The notes beneath the pieces were generated by a model that saw only the letters and a list, made by a program, of their open reading frames with translations, was not told where the DNA came from and searched no databases. A program made the position numbers and the translations under genes. From assembly GCA_964641945.1 (NCBI GenBank), contig CAZXLQ010000295.1, forward strand, positions 1 through 6,377: a DNA stretch of 6,377 nucleotides, written 5' to 3'. Shown here piece by piece: positions 1-5,809 of the stretch. Every line of letters starts with the position of its first letter. Within the stretch, counting starts at the first letter, position 1. The DNA is from JADIYM01 sp964641945. GTDB lineage: Bacteria > Acidobacteriota > Blastocatellia > UBA7656 > JADIYM01.

Positions 1-68
1 CGAACGGTTCCGATCACTTCGTTCACTCTGCACCGGCGAATCCGCGATTTCCGTCACCGTCCGCAGGC

Positions 69-98
69 CGCTCGCTACCGCTCGCGGTTCTGAAACTC
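69..98 (+). repeat. Dispersed intergenic repeat, left copy
   Basis: This 30-nt stretch matches the reverse complement of 6235-6264 at 26 of 30 positions, counted by eye; the first 23 positions match at 21. A looser relative lies at 1065-1084 (about 17 of 20). The shared core is CGCTCGCTACC followed by a CTC and then CGGTT. A 6-bp inverted repeat (66-71 with 102-107) surrounds it. The copies lie in non-coding DNA on different strands, which is how a dispersed intergenic element behaves. The function is unknown. Confidence 0.5.
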
Positions 99-203
99 GA
101 GGCGGCCGGTGGTGCCTTGCCGGGAGCACGTGACTCGGCAAAGTGAATGCGACGAACCCGCGATCGTCGCCGTAAATACCGGTGCGTGCCGTGCAGCGCC
201 GAG

Positions 204-233
204 TTGCCGCCCGTTCCATCGTCCCGGTATCAT
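204..233 (+). promoter_or_regulatory. Putative sigma70 promoter for the copper-binding protein gene
   Basis: TTGCCG at 204-209 (4 of 6 to the -35 consensus) and TATCAT at 228-233 (5 of 6 to the -10 consensus) are separated by 18 nt. Transcription would start near 240 and leave a leader of about 28 nt before the ATG at 268. The rest of 1-203 shows no gene that I can support. The call rests on the motif match and position only. Confidence 0.4.
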
Positions 234-267
234 CGCGGCCATCGAATCCGAAGGAAGGGTCCAGCCG

Positions 268-597
268 ATGTCACGTGGTGTTCTCGCCGTTGTCGCTTTT
301 GCGTTTCTCGCGATCTCGCATTCGCTGTCGTGCGCGACGCACGCCCCGATGACAGCTGCGGCCACGGGCGCCACGCACAAGGGGCTCGGGGTCGTCGTGG
401 TCGTCAACGTCGAGAAGAGTCGTGTCAAAATCAACCACGAGAAAATCGAAGGCTTCATGGAAGCGATGACGATGTGGTTCGACGTCAAGGATGCCTCGCT
501 TCTGACCGGAATTGCTCCGGGCGACAAGGTCGAGTTCACGATCACCGAAGAGGCAGCCGCCGACGTCATCACGGAGCTGCGGAAGATACCGTCCTGA
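268..597 (+). CDS. CusF-like periplasmic copper-binding protein
   Basis: This is a 109-residue exported protein with one small beta-barrel domain of the CusF / copper-binding type. Residues 1-22 form a hydrophobic signal peptide. Cys22 follows SLS, a poor lipobox, so lipoprotein anchoring is possible but unproven. The domain spans roughly residues 37-107. The metal-binding signature is visible: His57 in KINHEKI, then FMEAMTMWF with Met67 and Met69, matching His36, Met47 and Met49 of E. coli CusF. The tryptophan that caps copper in CusF (Trp44) aligns with Met64 here, and a Trp sits just after the second Met. The later GIAPGDKVEF matches the family's GDKV strand. CusF-type proteins bind Cu(I)/Ag(I) in the periplasm and pass it to efflux pumps, or occur as domains of copper chaperones. 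The ATG at 268 was chosen because AAGGAAGGG at 251-259 is well spaced and the signal peptide follows at once; in-frame upstream sequence back to 109 looks non-coding. A receiver gene follows after 9 nt. No pump gene is visible, so the partner is unknown. Confidence 0.85.
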   Translation: MSRGVLAVVAFAFLAISHSLSCATHAPMTAAATGATHKGLGVVVVVNVEKSRVKINHEKIEGFMEAMTMWFDVKDASLLTGIAPGDKVEFTITEEAAADVITELRKIPS

Positions 598-606
598 GGA
601 CCACCA

Positions 607-981
607 ATGGCCCGCGTGCTCGTGATTGACGACGATCCCGGTATTCGTGACGTTTGTCGCGAGATCCTCGAGCAGGCCGGCTACTCGGTCGACGTCGCGC
701 CCGATGGTGCTGTCGGGCTCAAGATGTTCGCGTCGGCGCCGTATCAGGTCGTCCTGTGCGACATTTTCATGCCGAACATGGACGGAATCGAGACTATCTC
801 GGAGCTCGTCAGGACCTATGTTGCGGTGACCGTAGTGGCCATGTCGGGCGGAGCAGTGGGTCTTCCGGACTATCTTTCGTCTGCGAGGAAGTTCGGCGCG
901 GTGAGTGAGCTGCCTAAGCCGTTCACGGCCAGTGAATTGCTCGACGCCGTCGGCTCGGCCATCGAGTCGGGAAGAGATTAG
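607..981 (+). CDS. Single-domain response regulator (CheY-like receiver)
   Basis: This 124-residue protein is one receiver domain with no output domain. All phosphorylation-site residues are present: the acidic cluster Asp8-Asp9-Asp10 that binds Mg2+, the phospho-acceptor Asp52 in LCDIFMPNMDG, the switch Ser80 in AMSGG and the invariant Lys104 in LPKPF. Stand-alone receivers relay phosphate in phosphorelays or bind a target protein directly, so it probably acts in the cytoplasm on a partner not encoded here. The aromatic switch position is not clearly identifiable. The start is supported by GAGGA at 596-600, which overlaps the stop of the preceding gene, and by the IDDD strand beginning at residue 7. 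The 9-nt gap to the CusF-like gene suggests co-transcription and translational coupling. The cognate histidine kinase is not in the window. The gene ends at a TAG just before a structured convergent intergenic region. Confidence 0.9.
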   Translation: MARVLVIDDDPGIRDVCREILEQAGYSVDVAPDGAVGLKMFASAPYQVVLCDIFMPNMDGIETISELVRTYVAVTVVAMSGGAVGLPDYLSSARKFGAVSELPKPFTASELLDAVGSAIESGRD

Positions 982-995
982 GGCCATCCGCGAAA

Positions 996-1088
996 CGGGA
1001 CCGGGAGCAACGGCGACCGGGTGGACCCGAGCGACGACGTGTGTCATCGAACCGATCGTTCACCCGGTCGCTATCGCTCCCGGTCTCG
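996..1088. repeat. Long imperfect inverted repeat with nested hairpin
   Basis: Arms 999-1023 and 1061-1085 are complementary at 22 of 25 positions; the mismatches fall in one 4-nt internal loop. Pairing continues outwards (996-998 with 1086-1088) and inwards (1024-1026 with 1058-1060), with G-T wobbles. Within the loop a further 7-bp hairpin with one mismatch (1032-1038 with 1043-1049, loop GTGT) can form. The right arm contains the core related to the repeat at 69-98. It lies between two convergent genes. It may help to terminate transcription, or it may be a mobile-type palindromic repeat; the sequence does not decide. Confidence 0.65.
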
Positions 1089-1114
1089 CGCGGCTCGCGG
1101 TCAGCGAGCCGCGC
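1088..1114. terminator. Convergent-gene hairpin, probable bidirectional terminator
   Basis: A perfect 11-bp stem, GCGCGGCTCGC (1088-1098) with its complement (1104-1114), closes a 5-nt loop. It lies 12 nt beyond the stop of the minus-strand S9 peptidase and about 105 nt beyond the plus-strand receiver gene. There is no T-tract on either strand, so it is not a canonical intrinsic terminator; position and stability are the reasons for the call. It directly abuts the larger inverted repeat at 996-1088. Confidence 0.5.
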
Positions 1115-1126
1115 CGTCCAGACGAG

Positions 1127-3073
1127 CTACTTCAGGAGGTATTCCTGTGCGTATCGGACCGTCGCGAAGAACTGGAAGTCGGCGTTCTTCTTCTTCGAGA
1201 ATCCGTGGCCCTCGTCCTTGGCCATCAGGTACCAGACCGGAGTGTTGTTCGCTTTGATAGTGGCGACCATCTGCTCGGCCTCGTTGAGCGGGACGCGAGG
1301 ATCATTCTTGCCCTGAACCACGAACATCGGCTTCGTGATCTTCTTCGCGTTGTTGAGCGGAGCGATCTTCAGCAGGAACTCGCGCATGGCGGGATCACGC
1401 TCGTCGCCGTATTCCACCCGCCGCAGGTCCCGCCGATAACTCTCGGTCCGCTCGAGGAACGAGACGAAGTTCGAGATGCCGACGATCGCAAGCGACGCGC
1501 GGATTCGGTCGTTGTAATGCGTCGCCACGGCGAACGTCATGTAGCCGCCGTAGCTGCCGCCAGTCACGAGGATGCGACTCGAGTCGAGATCCGGCTGCGT
1601 CGCAATCCAGTCGAGCAGGGCCCCGATGTCCTTGACCGAGTCCTCGCGCTTGTAGCCGTTGTCGAGGGTAAGGAACGTCTTGCCGTAACCGGCCGAGCCT
1701 CGAACGTTCGGGAAGAGCATGGCTATCCCGAGCTCGCTCATCAGGTAGTTGGAGCGGCCGAGGAAGGTCGGACGGAACTGAGCTTCCGGTCCACCGTGGA
1801 TGTTGATGATAACCGGCCGCTTGCCCGAGAACTTCCCGGCCGGCGGACGGTAGAGGAAGCCGGAAATCGTCAATCCGTCGAAGCTCTTCCATCGGACGAG
1901 CTCCGGTTCGGCGAACGCCGCCGTGTTCAGGCCGCCCGTCTCGCTCTCGGTCCAGCGCTCGACCTTGCCGGTCTTCACGTTCACCGAGTAGACATCCGAG
2001 GTCGATCGCGCCGACGAGATGGTAAGGCCGAGGTCCTGGCTGTTCTTGTGGAACTCGCCACCGCCGATGACACCCGACGGGAGTTTCGGGGCCGGACGCT
2101 CCTTCTTCGACTTCGTGTCGAGAAGGTGCAGAACGCTGATGCCATCTTCGTTCGTGACGAACGCGATCGTCTTACCGTCGTCGGAGAGAGAAAAGTCCTC
2201 GACGTCCCACTTCACGTCCGTCGTCAGGAACGTCAGCGATTTTGTTGCCAGGTCCATGTAGGCGAGGCGCTGGAACTCCGAGTCCTTGTCGGTCGTGACG
2301 TAGAGGCCCTTGCCATCCTTCGAGAACACGGCGCCGCCCCACGAGATCTTCGTGCCGTCCTTCGGCGTCAGCAGCGTTTTGGCACCGGACGTCGAGTCGA
2401 ACATCCAGAGGTAGCTCTCGTTGACCGAGACGTATTCGCCGCCAATGATCCACTTGTCGTCGGGCGACCAGTCCATGGGGCCCCAGCCCCCGCCCTGAAC
2501 CTCGGCGAGCATTCGGTTCGACGATGGATTGGTCGGATCGATGACATAGAAGTCGACATCGGCACCGTTTCGCCGGGTCGAGGTATAGGCCAGCCGGTCA
2601 CCCGCGGTAGACCACGGACCCATGCTGTTGCGGGACTTGCCGTCGGTCAGGAGCGTGACTTTTCCCGAGGCGAGGTCGTAGCGGAAGAGCTGGGCGAACT
2701 CATTGCCGCCAATGTCCTTGCTGAATATGAAGTACTCGCCGGTCGTAGGCTGGTACGAGGCGCCGCCGATTCGCTCCGGAAAGAACGTCAGTTGCTGCCG
2801 ATCTCCACCCGGAAACTTGACGCGATGAATCTGCGGCACGTCGCCGAAGCGGGTGCCGATGAGCATCTCGCGGCGGGTCGGATGCCAACTCGAGAGCCCT
2901 GCCGATCGGAATTCGTTGTAGGAGCCGACCTGGTCGGCGATGTCCATTGAAATCGACGGGATACCGTCGACGACGAGATTCTCGTTGGGGGCGACCACTC
3001 GCTCTTCGGCAAGAGCCGGCAGGACGGAACCCGCGACGAGAACCAGGATCAGGGAAAAGGCGCGAAAATTCAC
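1127..3073 (-). CDS. Exported S9 family peptidase (prolyl oligopeptidase / acylaminoacyl peptidase type)
   Basis: The product is a 648-residue serine peptidase. Residues 1-22 are a signal peptide ending in ALA before EER. Residues from about 45 to 385 form a beta-propeller of TolB/PD40-type repeats (for example WSPDDKWI and SLSDDGKTIAFV), which in this family gates access to the active site. From about 395 to the end is an alpha/beta-hydrolase domain, with the oxyanion-hole region INIHGGPEAQF, nucleophile Ser507 in GGSYGGYM, Asp591 in GKNDPRVP and His623 in DEGHGF. The order Ser-Asp-His and the length fit subfamily S9C. Such enzymes cleave short peptides or release N-terminal residues; here probably in the periplasm, on unknown substrates. 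The start was set at the GTG at 3073-3071: AAAGGAAG lies just upstream and a clean signal peptide follows. An in-frame ATG at 3151 would add 26 charged residues before the signal peptide and lies at the predicted transcription start, so it is unlikely. The gene appears monocistronic. Confidence 0.93.
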   Translation of the reverse strand: MNFRAFSLILVLVAGSVLPALAEERVVAPNENLVVDGIPSISMDIADQVGSYNEFRSAGLSSWHPTRREMLIGTRFGDVPQIHRVKFPGGDRQQLTFFPERIGGASYQPTTGEYFIFSKDIGGNEFAQLFRYDLASGKVTLLTDGKSRNSMGPWSTAGDRLAYTSTRRNGADVDFYVIDPTNPSSNRMLAEVQGGGWGPMDWSPDDKWIIGGEYVSVNESYLWMFDSTSGAKTLLTPKDGTKISWGGAVFSKDGKGLYVTTDKDSEFQRLAYMDLATKSLTFLTTDVKWDVEDFSLSDDGKTIAFVTNEDGISVLHLLDTKSKKERPAPKLPSGVIGGGEFHKNSQDLGLTISSARSTSDVYSVNVKTGKVERWTESETGGLNTAAFAEPELVRWKSFDGLTISGFLYRPPAGKFSGKRPVIINIHGGPEAQFRPTFLGRSNYLMSELGIAMLFPNVRGSAGYGKTFLTLDNGYKREDSVKDIGALLDWIATQPDLDSSRILVTGGSYGGYMTFAVATHYNDRIRASLAIVGISNFVSFLERTESYRRDLRRVEYGDERDPAMREFLLKIAPLNNAKKITKPMFVVQGKNDPRVPLNEAEQMVATIKANNTPVWYLMAKDEGHGFSKKKNADFQFFATVRYAQEYLLK

Positions 3074-3156
3074 CTCGGTCTTCCTTTTTCGAATTGGGGA
3101 TTTGTAAGTGAAGTCTCCGATGTCAGCTTGCCGCCGCGTGGGACACGCCATCGCGA

Positions 3157-3185
3157 ATACTACGGAGCAACCGTAGATCTGTCAC
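3157..3185 (-). promoter_or_regulatory. Putative sigma70 promoter of the S9 peptidase gene, with internal palindrome
   Basis: Read on the minus strand, GTGACA (3185-3180) is 5 of 6 to the -35 consensus. After a 17-nt spacer comes TAGTAT (3162-3157), 4 of 6 to the -10 consensus. The start would fall near 3150, giving a leader of about 77 nt before the GTG. A 6-bp inverted repeat, CTACGG with CCGTAG (3160-3165 and 3171-3176, 5-nt loop), sits in the spacer and touches the -10, where a repressor could bind. Both are predictions from motif and spacing. Confidence 0.45.
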
Positions 3186-3280
3186 GGAGGACCGTCAGAG
3201 GGCAATCCAGCTTTCTGTCTTTGTCGGCGAAAGAAACGTGAGAGCGGTGGGAAGAGTTTCCCATTTCTCGGCGCCTGCTG

Positions 3281-3370
3281 GGCGAGTTTGCGAGTCCCTT
3301 GCGTCGCAGCGAGAAGCGCCTTCGCACGTTGGTGTTTCTCGCTGAGACGCAAAGGACTCGCAAACTCGCC
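3281..3370. repeat. Very long hairpin repeat (35-bp arms)
   Basis: Arm 3281-3315 and arm 3336-3370 are complementary at 33 of 35 positions. In RNA the stem could extend 5 more pairs inwards with G-U wobbles, leaving a 10-nt loop at 3321-3330. Neither strand carries a supportable gene here. Translated on the minus strand it gives an SLRRKG/VSARN-style peptide that I recall from spurious hypothetical proteins in several environmental phyla, which would make it a dispersed repeat; that is memory, not a search. It lies between the S9 promoter and the M48 terminator, so it is intergenic on both sides. Confidence 0.75.
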
Positions 3371-3422
3371 AGTGAAACAAGGCAACACTCGCGTTCCGCC
3401 CTACTGTCCGCCGGAAACAAGA

Positions 3423-3449
3423 AGGGCGCCGGCTCCAAACCGGCGCCCT
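3423..3449 (-). terminator. Intrinsic terminator of the M48 peptidase gene
   Basis: A perfect 10-bp GC-rich stem (3423-3432 with 3440-3449, core GGGCGCCGG) has a 7-nt loop. Read on the minus strand it is followed by CTTCTTGTTT, a partly T-rich tract, and it starts about 40 nt past the stop of the M48 gene. Orientation, stem and T-richness fit a rho-independent terminator for that gene. Between 3186 and 3489 I see only this hairpin and the long repeat at 3281-3370, no gene. Confidence 0.75.
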
Positions 3450-3489
3450 AGACCTTTCGGCGAAGGAGTGATGATGAAAACTGACGAAT

Positions 3490-4587
3490 TCAGGGATTCG
3501 GCGATCCTGCCGGAGCCGGCACGTCCGAATCGCGCCGCTTGAGCGTGGGCCGGTCCGGGGCCGTCGGTTGAGCACCCGGGTCACCTGGCTGCGCATTCGG
3601 GTCCATCGGATCCGGCGCCTGATTGGGATCGTTCGTCGGACGACGCTTGAGTGTCGGCCGTTGCGGGCCGGTGTCGCGAGGAGCTCCCGTGGCCGACGGT
3701 GCGTTCGTGATCTGGAGGAGGTGCGCCTTGACCCGGTCGAACTCTGAGGTCGTGAAGAGATACTCTTCCTTCCCGGGGAACCGGGCCACAAGCGAATTGA
3801 CACGTGTGAGTCGGTCGCCCGAGATCGGATGAGTCGAGAAAAGCCGGGCGAGCGTCCCAGGCTTCTTCTTTTCCTTGCCCTGCAGCTTCTCGAAGAACTC
3901 ACCCAGGGCACGCGGATCGTATCCGGCTGCCCACATGTACTGAGCGCCGAGCATATCGGCTTCGTATTCGGCGTTGCGGCTGAACTTGAGGAAACTGACC
4001 GGAACGAGAATGCTGGCCGCCGAACGCGCCGCGTAACCGATGCCGCCGCCGAGGAAGATCAGCGGAAGTGTGGCGTAGTTGAGCAGCGTCCCCTTCGACG
4101 CGTTCTCGACGCCGTGACGTGCCGCGACGTGGGCGATCTCGTGGGCCATGACGCCCGCGAGCTCGGCCTCGTTATCCGCCGCAAGCAGAAGTCCTTTGTT
4201 CACAAAGAAATAACCGCCAGGAAGCGCGAAGGCATTCACGTCGTCCGAGTCAATGACCTTGATCTGAAACGGCACCTTTGCGTCGGAATGCAGAACCAGG
4301 TTCTGCCCGAGGCGATTCACGTACTCGACAATGATCGGATCGTCAACGAACTTGGCCTGCTGACCGACGTCGGCCGCGAGCTTGGCGCCGAGCGCGGCTT
4401 CCTTCTCGAGCGAGTAGAAGTCGATCTGGCGCTTGTTGATGTCGCGCTTGCCGATCATAGCCGGGTTCTCTTTGACCTCGAGCGGCTTCTGCGCGACCGC
4501 TTTCTGATCTCCGGCGAATGCGGCCGGCGCAGCGATCGATGCGACGAGGGCCAGGACGAGCGCTCGGACGGCGTACTTCATTGCCAT
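3490..4587 (-). CDS. Exported M48 family zinc metallopeptidase
   Basis: This is a 365-residue secreted metallopeptidase. Residues 1-25 are a signal peptide ending in AFA before GDQ. The M48 catalytic domain spans about residues 60-290, with zinc ligands His149 and His153 and catalytic Glu150 in MAHEIAHVAARHG; the third ligand is probably Glu207 in NAEYEADMLGA. NAFALPGGYFFVNKGLL before the active site is typical of the BepA/LoiP-like periplasmic members, which degrade misfolded outer-membrane proteins. A hydrophobic Gly-rich stretch follows the active site (about 163-199). The last 60 or so residues are a Pro/Asp/Gln-rich, probably disordered tail with the motif RPTLKRR twice (310-316 and 346-352). 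No TPR repeats are visible. The start is not certain: the ATG at 4587 lacks a clear ribosome site, a second ATG lies at 4581, and an upstream ATG at 4647 would add 20 residues. The signal peptide favours 4587 or 4581. The gene is single, with its own terminator, and diverges from the M50 gene. Confidence 0.92.
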   Translation of the reverse strand: MAMKYAVRALVLALVASIAAPAAFAGDQKAVAQKPLEVKENPAMIGKRDINKRQIDFYSLEKEAALGAKLAADVGQQAKFVDDPIIVEYVNRLGQNLVLHSDAKVPFQIKVIDSDDVNAFALPGGYFFVNKGLLLAADNEAELAGVMAHEIAHVAARHGVENASKGTLLNYATLPLIFLGGGIGYAARSAASILVPVSFLKFSRNAEYEADMLGAQYMWAAGYDPRALGEFFEKLQGKEKKKPGTLARLFSTHPISGDRLTRVNSLVARFPGKEEYLFTTSEFDRVKAHLLQITNAPSATGAPRDTGPQRPTLKRRPTNDPNQAPDPMDPNAQPGDPGAQPTAPDRPTLKRRDSDVPAPAGSPNP

Positions 4588-4679
4588 TTTGGAACGTTTG
4601 CTGCCGAGCCAGTCTGGTGCAACCGGACTCGACGCGTCTCCTTTCATCGAATTGATACAGCGCCGATCCAACCGATTCG

Positions 4680-4688
4680 AGTATAGCA
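4680..4688 (-). promoter_or_regulatory. Extended -10 promoter for the M48 peptidase gene
   Basis: On the minus strand the sequence TGCTATACT (4688-4680) matches the extended -10 form TGnTATAAT at all but one position. No good -35 is present at 17 nt, which such promoters tolerate. The start would be near 4673, giving a leader of about 85 nt. AAAGGAGA at 4644-4637 in that leader lies about 50 nt upstream of the chosen start, too far to serve it. Confidence 0.5.
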
Positions 4689-4741
4689 CCGGGTACAACG
4701 GCCGCCGGCTGCTGGCCTGCGCGAAGTGGAACGCAAGGCCG

Positions 4742-4757
4742 CAAGAAATCTTTCTTG
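4742..4757. promoter_or_regulatory. 16-nt palindrome overlapping a -35 element, candidate operator
   Basis: CAAGAAA (4742-4748) and TTTCTTG (4751-4757) are perfect inverted repeats separated by 2 nt. The right half covers the first three bases of the -35 hexamer TTGTAC at 4755-4760. A symmetric site in this place is a natural target for a dimeric regulator. No cognate regulator is identifiable in the window. Confidence 0.35.
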
Positions 4758-4783
4758 TACCGCCATGACGAGAGGACTATACT
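4755..4783 (+). promoter_or_regulatory. Strong sigma70 promoter upstream of non-coding transcript and M50 gene
   Basis: TTGTAC (4755-4760) and TATACT (4778-4783) are separated by exactly 17 nt. They match the -35 consensus at 4 of 6 and the -10 consensus at 5 of 6. Transcription would begin around 4790. The first coding gene downstream starts at 5112, more than 320 nt away and beyond a terminator. Confidence 0.6.
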
Positions 4784-4789
4784 CGGCGC

Positions 4790-5055
4790 TGTCGCACGAA
4801 ACTTCGTTCTTCCACGCCGAACCGGAGGTCGCTCCAATGCACTGTGAAGCGTGAAGACGGGCAATGCGGCTGAGCGAAGCGGTTGCCCGATGGCGATGAC
4901 ACACCGGAGTACTCCTTGGGAGTCCACACTGCGAGCCTGACAACAAAATATGCGGTCAAGCGCCGGGCTCGAGCCTGGTGAACTCGCGGCTCCTGCTGCG
5001 CGACAACGAAATCGATATGTGCTAGGGGGCGACGGACAATCCGCCGCCCCCTTTG
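4790..5055 (+). ncRNA. Candidate structured non-coding RNA or leader of unknown family
   Basis: A good promoter (4755-4783) and a strong terminator (5025-5054) bracket about 265 nt without a convincing open reading frame. Three internal hairpins are visible: CGGGCAA with TTGCCCG (4858-4864 and 4883-4889), ACTCC with GGAGT (4911-4915 and 4919-4923, 3-nt loop), and an 8-bp stem with two G-U pairs closed by a TCGA tetraloop (4961-4968 and 4973-4980). I compared it by eye with RNase P, tmRNA, SRP RNA and common riboswitches and saw none of their conserved cores. A rod-like 6S-type fold is conceivable but not demonstrable. It could be an independent small RNA, or a leader that attenuates the M50 gene 57 nt after the terminator. 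No antiterminator pairing was found, which slightly favours an independent RNA. Confidence 0.4.
5025..5054 (+). terminator. Intrinsic terminator upstream of the M50 gene
   Basis: GGGGGCG (5025-5031) pairs with CGCCCCC (5045-5051). After one A-C mismatch, three further pairs (5033-5035 with 5041-5043) close a 5-nt loop. TTT follows at 5052-5054. The hairpin is very stable, but the T-tract is short. It cannot serve the M48 gene, which runs the other way, so it must end a plus-strand transcript that starts at about 4790. Confidence 0.65.
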
Positions 5056-5111
5056 CCATGTGAGAACCCGATACCCGCATACCCATTTCCGAATACGTCT
5101 GGAAGTCGCTG

Positions 5112-5771
5112 ATGGAAAAGTACTTGACGTTTGCGATCGTGATGGGAGGCTGGATTGTGTCGGTCTGTCTGCACGAGTTCGCGCACGCGATCGTAGCGTA
5201 CAAAGGCGGAGACACCTCAGTCCGCGAAAAGGGCTACCTGACCTTCAATCCCCTCAAGTACACGGACCCGGTCTTTTCGTTCATTCTCCCGATCGTGTTT
5301 CTCGTGTCGGGAGGAATCGGGTTGCCGGGTGCCGCGGTCTACATCCAGCGTGACAGCCTGCGCAGCCGTGGATGGGCGACTGCAGTTTCGCTTGCAGGTC
5401 CTGCCGCGAATCTGATCATCGCGGTCTTGATGGGCCTCGTCCTGCTGGTGCCGGGAGTGAGGGAATCCGCTGTCGGTCCGGCACTCGCCTTCCTTGGACT
5501 GCTGCAGGTCACTGCACTCGTCTTCAATATGCTGCCGTTGCCACCACTTGACGGATTCGGAGCCATCGAGCCGTATCTCGGGCATGGGGTCAGGCAGGCG
5601 ATCGCGCCCTATCAGAACTACGTCTTTATCGGGCTGCTCTTTCTGATGTGGACGGTTCCGATCGTGTCTTCGTCATTCTGGCTCACGACATTCGTCATCG
5701 CATCGCTGTTCGGAATCCAGCCGGCCGACGTGGTGCAAGGCTACAAGCTGTTCAAGTTCTGGTCCTGGTAG
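5112..5771 (+). CDS. Site-2 protease-like M50 family intramembrane metalloprotease
   Basis: The product is a 219-residue polytopic membrane protein of the compact M50 (site-2 protease) type without a PDZ domain. The zinc-binding HEFAH motif (His21, Glu22, His25) lies in the first membrane segment. GPAAN (96-100) precedes the second conserved core, and NMLPLPPLDGF (139-149) supplies the third ligand, Asp147. Hydrophobic segments lie at about 5-28, 53-76, 88-114, 122-141 and 165-200. These enzymes cleave membrane-embedded segments of their substrates, often anti-sigma factors; the substrate here is unknown. The short soluble loop at 34-52 (GDTSVREKGYLTFNPLKY) is typical of the rhomboid-sized S2P group. 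The ATG at 5112 is supported by GGAAG at 5101-5105 and by the distance to HExxH. It is followed after 38 nt by a small membrane protein gene on the same strand. Transcription may come through the terminator at 5025-5054 or from a weak promoter that I could not identify between 5055 and 5100. Confidence 0.92.
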   Translation: MEKYLTFAIVMGGWIVSVCLHEFAHAIVAYKGGDTSVREKGYLTFNPLKYTDPVFSFILPIVFLVSGGIGLPGAAVYIQRDSLRSRGWATAVSLAGPAANLIIAVLMGLVLLVPGVRESAVGPALAFLGLLQVTALVFNMLPLPPLDGFGAIEPYLGHGVRQAIAPYQNYVFIGLLFLMWTVPIVSSSFWLTTFVIASLFGIQPADVVQGYKLFKFWSW

Positions 5772-5809
5772 GATCGAACCGGCCAGGTCTTGCGAGAAGG
5801 GACACAGCA

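Noticed and set aside
271..1047. 258-codon minus-strand frame covering the copper protein and receiver genes
   Set aside because: His/Arg/Asp-rich antisense translation without recognisable domains; the plus-strand genes have clear motifs and ribosome sites.
905..2950. 681-codon open frame on the plus strand opposite the S9 peptidase
   Set aside because: It is a shadow of the GC-rich minus-strand gene: the product is Arg/Glu/Val-rich low-complexity sequence with no fold or motif, and it overlaps the receiver gene.
3160..3438. Minus-strand frame with an SLRRKG-type peptide
   Set aside because: Its sequence is produced by the long inverted repeat at 3281-3370 and by the terminator hairpin; there is no ribosome site or domain.
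3829..4686. 285-codon plus-strand frame opposite the M48 gene
   Set aside because: Antisense shadow of a gene with intact zinc-binding motifs; the product resembles no family.
4891..4941. Short open frame of 16 codons inside the non-coding unit upstream of the M50 gene
   Set aside because: No ribosome site precedes the ATG, and the peptide has no leader-peptide pattern such as a run of one amino acid.
5025..5055. GGGGGCGAC resembling the 5' end of tmRNA
   Set aside because: It is one arm of a terminator hairpin; no tRNA-like 3' end or tag-peptide frame exists nearby.
5053..5084. Possible promoter just upstream of the M50 gene (TTGCCA and CATACC)
   Set aside because: The spacer is 19 nt and the -10 match is poor, so it is not listed as a feature.
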